Positions 17,341 through 30,556 of a stretch of DNA of 64,000 nucleotides are shown in pieces. A model generated the notes under the pieces. The model searched no databases and was not told the origin of the DNA. It saw only the letters and a program-made list of their open reading frames with translations. Location of the stretch: positions 62,001 to 126,000 of the forward strand of contig JAGRIE010000001.1 in assembly GCA_020443425.1 (NCBI GenBank), written 5' to 3'. A program made the translations under genes and the position numbers. How positions within the stretch are numbered: the stretch's first letter is position 1; the number at the start of each line of letters is the position of its first letter. Origin of the DNA: Halioglobus sp. (GTDB taxonomy: Bacteria > Pseudomonadota > Gammaproteobacteria > Pseudomonadales > Halieaceae).

Positions 17341-18639
17341 TTACTTCTCAACGGTACGCTGGTCCAGCGGCACGAAATCGCGCTGGGTGTAGCCGGTATA
17401 CAGTTGTCGTGGACGGCCGATGCGATAGCTGCCACTGATCATCTCATTCCAGTGGGCAATCCAGCCGACGGTGCGCCCGACCGCGAAAATCACTGTGAAC
17501 ATGCTGGTCGGGATACCCATGGCCTTGAGGATGATGCCGGAGTAGAAATCCACATTGGGGTAGAGTTTCTTCTCGATAAAATACTCGTCGGAGAGGGCGA
17601 TCTCTTCGAGTCGCTTGGCAATCTCCAGCAGCGGATCATCGATGCCCAGTTCGGCCAGCACTTCATCCGCGGCCTCTTTCATCACCTTGGCGCGCGGGTC
17701 GAAGTTCTTGTACACCCGGTGGCCAAAGCCCATCAACCTGAACGGATCGTTTTTGTCTTTGGCGCGCGCGACAAACTCGTCGATTTTTGAGACGTCGCCG
17801 ATCTCCTCCAGCATCTCCAGTACGGCTTCATTGGCGCCGCCGTGTGAGGGTCCCCACAGTGCCGCGATGCCGGCTGCGATACAGGCGAAAGGGTTGGCGC
17901 CGGAGGAGCAGGCAAGTCGCACAGTAGAGGTGGAGGCGTTCTGTTCATGATCGGCGTGCAACAGGAAAATGCGATCCATGGCAGTCGCGAGCACCGGGCT
18001 GATATTGCTGGGCTCGCAGGGGTTACCAAACATCATGTGCAGGAAATTCTCAGCGTAGCTGAGACTGTTGTCGGGATACATGAAAGGTTGGCCAATGGAG
18101 AATTTGTAGCTCATTGCCGCGATGGTGGGCATTTTGGCGATGAGGCGGAACGCGGCGATCTGGCGGTGGTGTTCGTCGGAGATTTCCAGCGAGTCGTGGT
18201 AGAAGGCCGATAGCGCGCCCACAACCCCACACATGATGGCCATCGGGTGCGCATCGCGCCGGAAGCCATTGAAAAAGGTTCGTATCTGCTCATGAACCAT
18301 TGTGTGCATGTGCACGGTGCCGACAAACGTCTCTTTCTGCTCGGTGGTGGGAAGCTCACCGTAGAGCAGGAGGTAGCAGGTTTCCAGGTAGTCCGACTGC
18401 TCCGCCAGCTGCTCTATCGGGTAACCCCGGTGCAGCAGTATGCCTTTGGCGCCATCAATGAAGGTGATCTGGGATTCACAGGAGGCCGTAGACACAAAAC
18501 CGGGATCGTAGGTAAACATACCATTGCCGGTGAGATGGCCGACATCCAGTACGTCGGGCCCGAGGGTGCCGGAGTAGATTGGGAGTTCGATAGGCTCTTG
18601 GATGCCATCAATCGTGAGAGTGGCTTTTTTGTCGCTCAT
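17341..18639 (-). CDS. gltA: Citrate synthase (type II)
   Basis: The 432-residue protein has the usual length and N-terminal beta domain of hexameric, NADH-sensitive proteobacterial citrate synthases. Signature segments include [46 protein letters not shown] and [15 protein letters not shown] with catalytic residues. It condenses oxaloacetate and acetyl-CoA and opens the TCA cycle. It is divergent from sdhCDAB, and both have recognisable promoters in the shared 316-base gap. Confidence 0.96.
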   Translation of the reverse strand: MSDKKATLTIDGIQEPIELPIYSGTLGPDVLDVGHLTGNGMFTYDPGFVSTASCESQITFIDGAKGILLHRGYPIEQLAEQSDYLETCYLLLYGELPTTEQKETFVGTVHMHTMVHEQIRTFFNGFRRDAHPMAIMCGVVGALSAFYHDSLEISDEHHRQIAAFRLIAKMPTIAAMSYKFSIGQPFMYPDNSLSYAENFLHMMFGNPCEPSNISPVLATAMDRIFLLHADHEQNASTSTVRLACSSGANPFACIAAGIAALWGPSHGGANEAVLEMLEEIGDVSKIDEFVARAKDKNDPFRLMGFGHRVYKNFDPRAKVMKEAADEVLAELGIDDPLLEIAKRLEEIALSDEYFIEKKLYPNVDFYSGIILKAMGIPTSMFTVIFAVGRTVGWIAHWNEMISGSYRIGRPRQLYTGYTQRDFVPLDQRTVEK

Positions 18640-18674
18640 GAAAGGTCCTGGGAAGAATTTGATCGAAGGGAGTC

Positions 18675-18702
18675 ACTATAAAGTCTCGTGGCTTTTTGTC
18701 AA
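18675..18702 (-). promoter_or_regulatory. gltA promoter
   Basis: On the minus strand TTGACA (18697-18702) and TATAGT (18675-18680) are 16 bases apart and lie 36 bases before the gltA start. This is a strong sigma-70 match. The 316-base gap 18640-18955 holds this promoter and the sdh promoter and no gene. Confidence 0.7.
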
Positions 18703-18823
18703 TTGGAGCGGCGGTCCAGGCCCCTAAAAACCCGGCAGTGCAGGGATTTTTGGCAAAGTGCTGCCCCCGGGTTCGCACCAGTCGCCGCGGAAGGGGAATT
18801 TGCATGGCCGGCGGTATAGCCGT

Positions 18824-18852
18824 TTGTAATTAGCGCTGCAAATGCCTATAAT
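18824..18852 (+). promoter_or_regulatory. sdhCDAB promoter
   Basis: TTGTAA and a perfect TATAAT are separated by 17 bases, about 104 bases before the sdhC start. It should drive sdhCDAB and possibly the downstream suc genes. Confidence 0.75.
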
Positions 18853-18955
18853 CTTGCGCGTTTTGCAAGTATGCCAAAGTGGTGGCCGGTGCACTGCCCG
18901 GCTCTCGTTAACCCGATTAACTGCCCTCCGGGCGTCATACAGACGGTACTCAATT

Positions 18956-19330
18956 GTGAAAGACAAACGCCCTGTCAACCTGGACATAGGGTCCATGCGG
19001 CTTCCCATTACCGCATGGGCATCAATCACCCACCGCGCCTCCGGCGTCTTCATCTTTGCCGGCATGGCCGTGCTGCTGTGGGCGCTCGACGCCAGCCTGG
19101 CCGGCCCGGAGAGTTTTGCCGCGCTGCAGGAGAGCCTTGGCAACCCGCTGCTCAAGCTGGTGATCTGGGCGGTGATGGCCGGCCTGATCTATCACGCACT
19201 GGCCGGGATCAAGCATCTTATTATGGATATGGGCATCGGCGAGACCATGGAGGGCGGCATACTCGGTGTCCGCATCGTGGTTGGGCTGTCGGTAGTACTC
19301 ATCATTTTGGCGGGGATCTGGATATGGTAA
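18956..19330 (+). CDS. sdhC: Succinate dehydrogenase cytochrome b556 subunit
   Basis: The membrane anchor has 124 residues from the GTG at 18956 (KDKRPVNLDI). It contains RLPITAWASITHRASGVF near the quinone site, three membrane helices, and the heme ligand region YHALAGIKHLIMD. It is the standard first gene of sdhCDAB and anchors SdhAB in the inner membrane. Its stop overlaps the sdhD start. Confidence 0.92.
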   Translation: MKDKRPVNLDIGSMRLPITAWASITHRASGVFIFAGMAVLLWALDASLAGPESFAALQESLGNPLLKLVIWAVMAGLIYHALAGIKHLIMDMGIGETMEGGILGVRIVVGLSVVLIILAGIWIW

Positions 19331-19686
19331 CTGCAGTAACCAGTTTGGGCCGTTCAGGCCTGTACGATTGGCTGATGCAGCGGGTGACCGCTGTGATCCT
19401 GTTGGCCTACTTTCTTTTTATAGGTGCGGTCGTCATCTCCGGCCCCGGTTACGCGGAGTGGAGCGCGTTGTTCTCGCAGACCTGGGTGCGCGTGTTCAGC
19501 ATGCTGGCACTGCTATCCCTGGGCGCGCACGCCTGGGTCGGGCTGTGGGCGGTTTTCACCGACTACTTCACGGAGCGCATGATGGGCTCCGCGGGTAATG
19601 TCATTCGTCTGGTCGCCCAGTTTGTGACCGGGATTATCATGTTCACGTATACAGTCTGGGGTATCCAGATTTTGTGGGGTTTGTAA
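19324..19686 (+). CDS. sdhD: Succinate dehydrogenase hydrophobic membrane anchor
   Basis: The 120-residue protein has three hydrophobic helices. It contains [12 protein letters not shown] at the quinone-site side and [16 protein letters not shown] with a histidine in the position of the heme ligand. It forms complex II with SdhC, SdhA and SdhB. It overlaps sdhC by 7 bases and is followed within 2 bases by sdhA. The translation must begin at ATG 19324; longer openings upstream run through sdhC in another frame. Confidence 0.92.
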   Translation: MVTAVTSLGRSGLYDWLMQRVTAVILLAYFLFIGAVVISGPGYAEWSALFSQTWVRVFSMLALLSLGAHAWVGLWAVFTDYFTERMMGSAGNVIRLVAQFVTGIIMFTYTVWGIQILWGL

Positions 19687-19688
19687 CC

Positions 19689-21461
19689 ATGGCGGCTCTT
19701 CGTACTATTTCATTTGACGGCGTCATCGTAGGTGGCGGCGGAGCGGGAATGCGCGCAGCCCTGCAGCTCTCGCAGTCCGGTTTCAAGACGGCGGTGATCT
19801 CCAAGGTGTTCCCGACACGCTCGCACACAGTCTCTGCCCAAGGCGGTATTACCTGTGCCATCGCATCGGCCGACCCCAACGACGACTGGCGCTGGCATAT
19901 GTACGATACCGTCAAGGGCTCAGACTATATCGGGGACCAGGACGCTATCGAGTATATGTGCAGTGTCGGCCCGGAGGCGGTGTTTGAACTGGAACATATG
20001 GGCCTGCCGTTCTCGCGTACGGAGGAGGGGCGTATTTACCAGCGACCTTTCGGTGGCCAGTCAAAGAATTACGGTGAGGGCGGGCAGGCGGCCCGTACCT
20101 GTGCCGCGGCGGATCGCACCGGTCACGCGCTGCTGCACACACTCTACCAGGGCAACCTCAAGCACGAGACCGTGTTTTTCAACGAGTGGTACGCAACCGA
20201 CCTGATCAAGAACCAGGACGGGGCGGTGGTCGGCGTGATCGCCATTTGTATGGAAACTGGCGAGACTGTCCACATCAAGTCCAAGGCCACTGTACTGGCC
20301 ACAGGCGGGGCGGGGCGTATCTACGCCTCCACCACCAACGCCCACATAAACACAGGGGACGGTATCGGCATGGTGTTGCGCGCCGGTTTCCCGGTACAGG
20401 ACATCGAGATGTGGCAGTTCCACCCCACCGGTATCGCCGGCGCCGGCGTGCTGGTGACAGAGGGCTGCCGCGGTGAGGGTGGCTACCTGATCAACAAGGA
20501 TGGCGAGCGCTTCATGGAGCGCTACGCGCCCAATGCCAAGGACCTTGCCGGCCGCGATGTGGTCGCCCGCTCCATGGTGATGGAAATCCTGGAGGGCCGC
20601 GGCTGCGGGCCGAATGGCGATCACGTGTTCCTGAAGCTCGATCATCTCGGTGAAGAGGTACTTGAAAGCCGGTTGCCGGGAATCTGTGAGCTGTCCCGGA
20701 CGTTCGCCCATGCGGACCCGGTGAAAGAGCCGGTGCCTGTGGTGCCGACCTGTCACTATATGATGGGTGGTATTCCCACCAATGTTCACGGCCAGGCCCT
20801 GATAGTGGACCAGAACGGTGCCGATGTGGTGATACCGGGGCTGTACGCCTGCGGCGAAGTCGCCTGTGTGTCTGTGCACGGGGCGAACCGGCTCGGCGGC
20901 AACTCGCTGCTGGATCTCGTGGTGTTCGGCCGCGCCTCCGGCCTGTTCATCGAAAAATCCCTGCGCGAGGGCGTGGAGATGCGCGATGCTTCCGAGAGCG
21001 ATGTCGAGCACGCGATGTCCCGGCTGGATAAACTCAATGCCTCCACAGGTGGTGAGAACGTCTCTGAGTTGCGCAAGGAATTGCAGAACACGATGCAGAA
21101 CCATTTCGGTGTGTTCCGCGACGGGCCGTTCATGCAGGAAGGTATCAACAAACTGGCGGAACTTCGCAGCCGTATCGAGAACGCCCAGTTGGCAGACAAG
21201 AGTATGGCCTTCAATACCGCCCGTATAGAGGCGCTGGAACTGCACAACCTGTTTGAAGTCGCCGAGGCGACCGCCATCACCGCTGAAGCGCGCAAAGAGA
21301 GCCGCGGTGCCCACGCTCGCAACGATTTCGATTCACGGGATGATGAAAACTGGTTGTGCCACTCCATGTACTTCCCCACGGACAAGCGTGTGGGCAAGCG
21401 GAAGGTCAACTTTGAGCCGAAAACGGTCGATACATTCCAGCCGAAAGCGCGTGTCTATTAA
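19689..21461 (+). CDS. sdhA: Succinate dehydrogenase flavoprotein subunit
   Basis: The 590-residue protein binds FAD covalently through the histidine in [11 protein letters not shown] and has an N-terminal [12 protein letters not shown] nucleotide loop. Active-site segments [23 protein letters not shown] and [13 protein letters not shown] are all present. It oxidises succinate to fumarate. The start at 19689 is preferred over 19674 because the fold begins soon after it. Confidence 0.96.
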   Translation: MAALRTISFDGVIVGGGGAGMRAALQLSQSGFKTAVISKVFPTRSHTVSAQGGITCAIASADPNDDWRWHMYDTVKGSDYIGDQDAIEYMCSVGPEAVFELEHMGLPFSRTEEGRIYQRPFGGQSKNYGEGGQAARTCAAADRTGHALLHTLYQGNLKHETVFFNEWYATDLIKNQDGAVVGVIAICMETGETVHIKSKATVLATGGAGRIYASTTNAHINTGDGIGMVLRAGFPVQDIEMWQFHPTGIAGAGVLVTEGCRGEGGYLINKDGERFMERYAPNAKDLAGRDVVARSMVMEILEGRGCGPNGDHVFLKLDHLGEEVLESRLPGICELSRTFAHADPVKEPVPVVPTCHYMMGGIPTNVHGQALIVDQNGADVVIPGLYACGEVACVSVHGANRLGGNSLLDLVVFGRASGLFIEKSLREGVEMRDASESDVEHAMSRLDKLNASTGGENVSELRKELQNTMQNHFGVFRDGPFMQEGINKLAELRSRIENAQLADKSMAFNTARIEALELHNLFEVAEATAITAEARKESRGAHARNDFDSRDDENWLCHSMYFPTDKRVGKRKVNFEPKTVDTFQPKARVY

Positions 21462-21473
21462 GGGGTCTGAAAC

Positions 21474-22178
21474 ATGTTGCAAGTCAGTATTTATCGCTAC
21501 AATCCGGAAACCGATGCCGAACCCTATATGCAGGATGTGCAGGTAGATACCGGTGGTAAGGACCTGATGGTGCTTGACGTTATGGAGATGATCAAGGCCC
21601 AGGACACCACGGTTGTCTACCGCCGCTCCTGTCGTGAGGGTGTGTGCGGCTCCGACGGGGTCAACATGAATGGTGTGAACGGTCTCGCCTGCGTCACCGC
21701 CCTGTCCAAGGTAGTGAAGAACAACAAGTTGGTACTGCGTCCGCTGCCGGGGCTGCCGGTGATCCGCGACCTGGTCGTGGATATGAGCCTGTTCTATGCC
21801 CAGTACGAGAAAGTGCAGCCCTACCTGCAGAACGACACCCCGGCCCCCGCCATTGAGCGCCTGCAGTCACCCGAAGAGCGTGAGAAGCTGGACGGCCTGT
21901 ACGAGTGCATACTCTGTGCCTGTTGCTCGACCTCCTGTCCCTCCTTCTGGTGGAACCCGGATCGCTTCATCGGCCCCGCAGGCCTGCTGCAGTCCTACCG
22001 CTTCCTGGCGGACTCCCGCGACACGGCGACAGAGGCCCGCTTGGCCAAGCTGGATGACCCGTTCAGCGTTTTTCGTTGTCATGGTATCCAGAATTGTGTC
22101 AATGTGTGTCCCAAGGGACTCAACCCTACGCGTGCGATCGGGCATATACGCAATATGCTTTTGACGCGTGCGACATAG
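21474..22178 (+). CDS. sdhB: Succinate dehydrogenase iron-sulfur subunit
   Basis: The 234-residue protein carries [2Fe-2S] ligands in CREGVCGSDGVNMNG, and [4Fe-4S] and [3Fe-4S] ligands in CILCACCSTSCPSFWW and CHGIQNCVNVCPKGLNP. It passes electrons from SdhA to the quinone site. It is the fourth gene of the sdh operon; a 205-base gap without a recognisable gene separates it from sucA. Confidence 0.96.
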   Translation: MLQVSIYRYNPETDAEPYMQDVQVDTGGKDLMVLDVMEMIKAQDTTVVYRRSCREGVCGSDGVNMNGVNGLACVTALSKVVKNNKLVLRPLPGLPVIRDLVVDMSLFYAQYEKVQPYLQNDTPAPAIERLQSPEEREKLDGLYECILCACCSTSCPSFWWNPDRFIGPAGLLQSYRFLADSRDTATEARLAKLDDPFSVFRCHGIQNCVNVCPKGLNPTRAIGHIRNMLLTRAT

Positions 22179-22383
22179 CTTTATCAGATAGCTGTAATTA
22201 TTTGAATATATTGGGTTTTAGTGAATTCCATGATCGCACCGGCAGCGCTGGGTTACGGCCTCTGCCGGGGACAGCAGCGCCGGAAGTGCGTCTGCAGTTG
22301 GATTCCGCCTCGATGACGCATCGACCTCGCCCTCGGCAGGTGGCTGCGCAGCAGTGATCAAACGCGCCCCGGGAGGGGGTCAG

Positions 22384-25242
22384 ATGCAAAAAAGTTCCAT
22401 GGAACAGCTGTGGCAGAGTTCTCATATCGCTGGCGGCAATGCCACTTATGTGGAAAACCTCTACGAATCCTACCTGAAAGACCCCAATGGCGTGCCGGAA
22501 CAGTGGCGCGACTATTTTGACAAGCTTCCCATGGTGGCCTCCGATATCGTGCAGGTCCAGGAGGTGCCGCACTCGGTGATCCGCAAACGCTTCGCGCGGA
22601 TCAGCAAAATGCGCGTGCGCACGGAAGCCACTGTGCAACACGACTCGCAGGCGACCGAGTACGAACGCAAGCAGGTCTGTGTTGTGCAACTGATCTCCGC
22701 CTATCGCCAGCGCGGGCACCAGAAGGCGCGCCTCGATCCACTCGGGCTGGCCAAGCGTGAGCGGATTGCGGATCTCGACCTCGCGTTTCACCAGCTCTCC
22801 ACGGCCGATTTCGATACCGTATTCCAGACCGGCACGCTGCATATAGGCAAGGCGGATGCGACCCTCGGTGAGATTTACGAGGCTCTCAACCGCACCTACT
22901 GCAATACGATTGGCGCCGAGTTCATGCATATCGTGGACACCACTGAGCGCCACTGGATCATGCAGCGTATGGAGTCGGTCCGTTCCGCGCCCGATTACGG
23001 GGTGGACGTCCGCCTGCACCTGCTCAACCAGCTGATCAACGCCGAGGGACTTGAGAAGTCACTCGCCTCCAAGTACCCGGGCACCAAACGCTTCGGACTC
23101 GAAGGCGGTGAAGTCCTGATCCCGATGCTGTCCGAGATGGTGCAGCGCTGTGGCGCACTGCGCGCGCAGGAGATCGTCATTGGCATGGCGCACCGCGGCC
23201 GGCTCAATGTATTAATCAATATCCTCGGCAAGAATCCCTCCGAGCTGTTTGCCGAGTTCGAGGGCAGGGCCCAGTACACCAGTTCTGGTGACGTGAAGTA
23301 CCACCAGGGCTTCTCGTCCAATGTCATGACCACCGGTGGGGAAGTGCATCTGGCGCTTTCCTTTAACCCCTCGCATTTGGAGATTGTGGCACCAGTGGTG
23401 GAGGGCTCGGTGCGTGCGCGCCAGGAGCGCCGCGAAGACGCGACCGGTGATCTTGTCGTGCCGATTGTACTGCACGGGGATGCTGCATTCGCCGGACAGG
23501 GTGTGGTGATGGAGACATTCCAGATGTCCCAGACACGCGCCTATAAAACCGGTGGCACCATTCACATCGTGCTGAACAACCAGGTCGGTTTCACCACCAG
23601 CAAGCGCGAGGACTCGCGCTCCACTGAATACTGCACGGATGTGGCAAAAATGGTGCAGGCGCCCATTTTCCATGTCAACGCCGACGACCCGGAGGCGGTG
23701 CTGTTTGTGACGCAGCTGGCCGTGGACTACCGCACCGAATTCAAGAAAGACGTGGTCATCGACCTGATCTGTTACCGGCGCCGCGGGCACAATGAGGCCG
23801 ATGAGCCGTCCGTGACGCAGCCGCTGATGTACAAGAAGATTGCCAAACACCCCACCACCCAGGAGCTGTATGCCGAGAAGCTCATCAGCGCCGGGTTGAT
23901 TGAGGAGGGCGAAGTGCAGGCGTTGGTGGACCGCTACCGCGAGGCGCTGGACCGCGGTGCACCACTGGTCAGCAGCCTGGTGTCGGAGCCGAATAAATCG
24001 CTGTTCGTCGACTGGTCACCCTACCTGGGACACGAGTGGACGCTGCAGTGCGACACCCGCGTTGATCTGCAGACACTGCAGGCGCTGGCGCACAATACCA
24101 ACCTCGCGCCCGACAGTTTCCCGCTGCAGCGCCAGGTGTCCAAGATACTGGAGGACCGGCGCAAGATGGCGGCCGGCGGTATGCCGCTGAACTGGGGTTT
24201 TGCCGAGAACCTGGCATATGCCTCCCTGCTGTCCGAGGGTTATCCTGTGCGCATCACCGGGCAGGATGTCGGTCGCGGTACGTTTTCCCACCGCCACGCC
24301 GTGCTGCACAACCAGAATGACGGCAGCTCCTATATCCCCCTGCAACACATCAGCGGTGAGCAGGCGAAATTTGTCATACACGACTCGCTGCTGTCCGAGG
24401 AGGCTGTACTGGCGTTTGAATACGGCTATGCCACGACGCTGCCTCAGGGGCTGGTTATCTGGGAGGCGCAATTCGGCGATTTCGCCAACGGCGCCCAGGT
24501 GGTGATCGACCAGTTCATCACCAGTGGTGAACACAAATGGTCCCGCTTGTGTGGCCTGACCATGCTGCTGCCGCACGGCTATGAGGGGCAGGGGCCGGAG
24601 CACTCATCGGCCAGGCTGGAGCGTTTCATGCAGCTGTCCGCGGAACACAATATCCAGGTCTGCGCGCCGACGACCCCGGCCCAGGTCTTCCATATGCTCA
24701 GGCGCCAGGCGATCCGGCCGCTGCGCAAGCCGCTGATCGTGATGTCGCCGAAAAGCCTGCTGCGCCACAAAGAGGCGATCTCTACGATAGATGAGTTGGC
24801 GGAAGGGCATTTCCACAATGTGCTCGACGAGACGGACGATCTCGATTCGGCGAAGGTGGAGCGGATTATCATCTGCAGCGGCAAGGTCTTCTACGATCTG
24901 CGGGCCGCGCGGCGTGAGCGCGGGCTGGACCATATTGCGATACTGCGACTCGAACAGCTCTACCCGTTCCCGGAAGCGGAACTGCAGGAGATCCTGTCCA
25001 GGTCATACCCCAATATTGTCGATGCTATCTGGTGCCAGGAAGAGCCCATGAACCAGGGCGCATGGTACGCCAGCCAGCATCATATGCGGCGGGTGATCCA
25101 GCGTCACAAAGTGGATGTCTATCTGCGCTATGTCGGCCGCGAGGCGTCTGCCGCACCGGCCGCGGGCTACATGGCCCTGCATTTGGAGCAGATGCAGCAG
25201 TTTATCGATGAAGCCCTGGGCGAAATGCCCTGGGGTAGTTAG
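22384..25242 (+). CDS. sucA: 2-oxoglutarate dehydrogenase E1 component
   Basis: The TPP-dependent E1 has 952 residues from ATG 22384, which follows GGGAGGGGG; an alternative ATG lies 30 bases upstream. It has the family N-terminus MEQLWQSSHIAGGNATYVE, which docks on the E2 core, then AHRGRLNVLINILGK, the TPP region HGDAAFAGQGVVMET with LNNQVGFTT, and the C-terminal GQDVGRGTFSHRHAV. It decarboxylates 2-oxoglutarate and succinylates the E2 lipoyl group. It is followed by sucB and lpd, so the complete complex is encoded. Confidence 0.96.
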   Translation: MQKSSMEQLWQSSHIAGGNATYVENLYESYLKDPNGVPEQWRDYFDKLPMVASDIVQVQEVPHSVIRKRFARISKMRVRTEATVQHDSQATEYERKQVCVVQLISAYRQRGHQKARLDPLGLAKRERIADLDLAFHQLSTADFDTVFQTGTLHIGKADATLGEIYEALNRTYCNTIGAEFMHIVDTTERHWIMQRMESVRSAPDYGVDVRLHLLNQLINAEGLEKSLASKYPGTKRFGLEGGEVLIPMLSEMVQRCGALRAQEIVIGMAHRGRLNVLINILGKNPSELFAEFEGRAQYTSSGDVKYHQGFSSNVMTTGGEVHLALSFNPSHLEIVAPVVEGSVRARQERREDATGDLVVPIVLHGDAAFAGQGVVMETFQMSQTRAYKTGGTIHIVLNNQVGFTTSKREDSRSTEYCTDVAKMVQAPIFHVNADDPEAVLFVTQLAVDYRTEFKKDVVIDLICYRRRGHNEADEPSVTQPLMYKKIAKHPTTQELYAEKLISAGLIEEGEVQALVDRYREALDRGAPLVSSLVSEPNKSLFVDWSPYLGHEWTLQCDTRVDLQTLQALAHNTNLAPDSFPLQRQVSKILEDRRKMAAGGMPLNWGFAENLAYASLLSEGYPVRITGQDVGRGTFSHRHAVLHNQNDGSSYIPLQHISGEQAKFVIHDSLLSEEAVLAFEYGYATTLPQGLVIWEAQFGDFANGAQVVIDQFITSGEHKWSRLCGLTMLLPHGYEGQGPEHSSARLERFMQLSAEHNIQVCAPTTPAQVFHMLRRQAIRPLRKPLIVMSPKSLLRHKEAISTIDELAEGHFHNVLDETDDLDSAKVERIIICSGKVFYDLRAARRERGLDHIAILRLEQLYPFPEAELQEILSRSYPNIVDAIWCQEEPMNQGAWYASQHHMRRVIQRHKVDVYLRYVGREASAAPAAGYMALHLEQMQQFIDEALGEMPWGS

Positions 25243-25272
25243 TAACAATCTGATGTTTACAAGGGACTAGAA

Positions 25273-26526
25273 ATGGCTATCGAAATCAAGGCTCCAGCCT
25301 TCCCGGAATCTGTCGCGGACGGGGAAGTGGCAGCCTGGCACAAGTCAGAGGGTGAGAGCGTCTCTCGCGATGAACTGATTGTCGAGATAGAGACCGACAA
25401 GGTGGTTCTGGAGGTAGTGGCTCCCGCTGACGGGACGATCTCGAAAATTCATGTCCAGCAGGGCGAGACCATCCAGAGTGAGCAGCTACTGGCCACCTTG
25501 GAAAAAGGCAAGGTCGAGAAAGCCGAGCAGGAGGCTGCCCCTGAAAAGGCTGCGAGCAAAGCGCAGAAGCAGTCCGAGGACGGGGCACCTGCAACCGATC
25601 TGCTGGGGCCTGCGGCCCGGCAACTGGTGGAAAAGCACAAGCTGGACCCCAGCGCGATCAAGGGCAGTGGCAAGGGCGGCAGGATTCTCAAAGAGGATAT
25701 CCTCGCCTATATGAAGTCACAGGAAGCTGCGCCCAAGGCAGAGCCGGCGGCAGCAGAGCCTGCACCGGCAAAACCCGAGGCGGAGAGTGTAGCACCGGTG
25801 GTCCCCATGGGGCCGTCCGGTGAGCGGATAGAACGTCGTGTGCCGATGACACGTATGCGCGCGAAAATCGCCGAGCGCCTGCTCGACGCATCGCAGCAGA
25901 CGGCGATGCTCAGCACCTTCAACGAAGTCAATATGGCGCCGGTGATGGCCCTGCGCAACAAGTACAAGGAACAGTTTGAAAAGACCCATAACGGCACCCG
26001 ACTCGGTTTCATGGGCTTCTTCGTCAAGGCAGCCTGTGAGGCGCTGAAGCGCTTCCCGGCGGTCAACGCGTCCATCGACGGCAATGATATCGTGTACCAT
26101 GGTTATCAGGATATCGGTGTGGCAGTGTCCACCAAGGGCGGCTTGGTCGTGCCGGTGATGCGCGATGCCGATTTCATGAGCCTGGCCGATGTCGAGGCGG
26201 CTATCCGGGATATGGGGCAGCGTGCCAAGGACAACAAACTGACGATTGAAGATATGACCGGCGGCACGTTCACCGTGACCAACGGCGGTGTATTCGGTTC
26301 GCTGCTGTCGACCCCCATCCTGAACCCGCCACAGACGGGCATTCTGGGTATGCACAAGATTCAGGATCGTCCGATGGCGGTCAACGGCGAGGTCGTGATA
26401 CTGCCGATGATGTACCTGGCACTGACCTATGATCACCGGCTTATCGACGGCAAGACCGCGGTGCAGTTCCTGGTGGCCATCAAGGATTTGATTGAGGATC
26501 CGGCCAGGATCCTGTTGCAGCTATAG
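25273..26526 (+). CDS. sucB: 2-oxoglutarate dehydrogenase E2, dihydrolipoyl succinyltransferase
   Basis: The 417-residue protein has one lipoyl domain with the lipoylated lysine in [11 protein letters not shown] (about residue 43). A charged Ala/Glu/Lys linker follows, then a peripheral-subunit binding domain ([17 protein letters not shown]), an Ala/Pro linker and the catalytic domain with [10 protein letters not shown] near the end. It forms the core that joins SucA and Lpd. It lies 30 bases after sucA. Confidence 0.96.
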   Translation: MAIEIKAPAFPESVADGEVAAWHKSEGESVSRDELIVEIETDKVVLEVVAPADGTISKIHVQQGETIQSEQLLATLEKGKVEKAEQEAAPEKAASKAQKQSEDGAPATDLLGPAARQLVEKHKLDPSAIKGSGKGGRILKEDILAYMKSQEAAPKAEPAAAEPAPAKPEAESVAPVVPMGPSGERIERRVPMTRMRAKIAERLLDASQQTAMLSTFNEVNMAPVMALRNKYKEQFEKTHNGTRLGFMGFFVKAACEALKRFPAVNASIDGNDIVYHGYQDIGVAVSTKGGLVVPVMRDADFMSLADVEAAIRDMGQRAKDNKLTIEDMTGGTFTVTNGGVFGSLLSTPILNPPQTGILGMHKIQDRPMAVNGEVVILPMMYLALTYDHRLIDGKTAVQFLVAIKDLIEDPARILLQL

Positions 26527-26593
26527 ATTGCGAAACATGACAGTAGCCGTGTGCTGCGGTACTGCAACCTTTTCAGGTGTGAAGTGACTTTAA

Positions 26594-28042
<1,449 letters not shown>

Positions 28043-28181
28043 CGAAATTCGTCCGTGTGCGTACAGCAGCATAATAAATTGTCGACGCGCAGGGATATTC
28101 ACGGGTCTGGTCGGTGTTGCCCAGGGCGACTACCGGACAGCCTTAACCATTGACAGTTTGGATTAGATAACAGGATAGAGC

Positions 28182-29350
<1,169 letters not shown>

Positions 29351-29351
<1 letters not shown>

Positions 29352-30223
29352 TGAGCATTCTAATCGACAAAAACACCAAGGTTATCTGCCAGGGTTTCAC
29401 CGGTTCACAGGGTACTTTCCACTCTGAACAGGCGATTGAGTACGGCACCAAAATGGTCGGCGGCGTCACCCCGGGCAAGGGCGGCCAGGAGCACCTGGGT
29501 TTGCCGGTGTTCAACACCGTTGCCGATGCAGTCGCTGCGACCGGGGCAGAGGCCTCTGTGATCTACGTCCCAGCGCCGTTCTGCAAGGACTCCATCCTCG
29601 AAGCGGCCAACAGCGGCATCAAACTGATTGTGTGTATCACTGAAGGTATTCCCACGCTGGATATGCTCGACGCCAAGGTCAAGTGCGACGAGCTGGGTGT
29701 GCGCCTGATCGGGCCAAACTGCCCGGGCGTCATCACACCCGGCGAGTGCAAGATCGGCATTATGCCCGGCCATATCCACCTGCCTGGCAAGGTCGGCATT
29801 GTCTCACGTTCAGGCACCCTGACCTACGAGGCGGTGAAGCAGACGACTGATGCCGGTTTCGGCCAGTCCACCTGTGTCGGTATCGGTGGCGACCCGATTC
29901 CGGGTTCCAACTTCATCGATATCCTGGAAATGTTCCAGAACGATCCGGGCACCGAGGCGATTGTGATGATCGGTGAGATCGGTGGTACCGCAGAGGAAGA
30001 GGCCGCAGCCTATATCAAGGCGAATGTGACCAAGCCAGTGGTGTCCTACATCGCCGGTGTCACTGCCCCCAAAGGCAAGCGTATGGGTCATGCGGGCGCG
30101 ATTATCTCCGGTGGCAAGGGTACGGCAGACGAAAAATTTGCCGCACTTGAGGATGCTGGCGTGAAGACGGTGCGCAGCCTGGCCGACATCGGTTCAGCGT
30201 TGTCTGAGATCACCGGCTGGTAG
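29351..30223 (+). CDS. sucD: Succinyl-CoA ligase, alpha subunit
   Basis: The 290-residue protein has an N-terminal CoA-binding domain ([24 protein letters not shown]) and the phospho-histidine segment [17 protein letters not shown] in the ligase domain. It is the last gene of the TCA block and is followed by a strong intrinsic terminator. Confidence 0.97.
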
Positions 30224-30247
30224 AGCCCACGGCGCTGTATGCTGAAC

Positions 30248-30276
30248 AGGCCTGTCAGTCGACAGGCCTTTTTTTT
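30248..30276 (+). terminator. Intrinsic terminator after sucD
   Basis: A 9-base perfect stem (AGGCCTGTC / GACAGGCCT) with loop AGTC is followed by seven further T residues. It ends the suc transcript. The remaining gap to 30556 holds no gene I can support. Confidence 0.93.
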
Positions 30277-30556
30277 GCCCGCTGTGTAGGCGTTGCATAG
30301 CGGTGGCGCGGCCTGTTTGGTCAATAATTACATTCCCCCTGCTGCGGTTCACAATAATAGCCCCATCGTGTACGATGCCGCCCGACCTGCGTTGTCCCGG
30401 AAGCTCGAACAATGCTGCGGTTGTGCGGCTGGCTGGCAGCGATGCACATGCCACGGTCGCCAGTCCTCTCAGATCCGATAGATAGACTATTCGCCCCGCG
30501 ACGTCACCCGCACCGCAACGCCTGTGATGTCGTCATCCATTACCCTGGGAATTCCA

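Noticed and set aside
22179..22383. Small gene between sdhB and sucA
   Set aside because: No frame with a start, ribosome-binding site and plausible composition was found.
28143..28181. sucC promoter from TTGACA at 28149
   Set aside because: No -10 at a proper distance; the following GATAAC is too close, so read-through from upstream is more likely.
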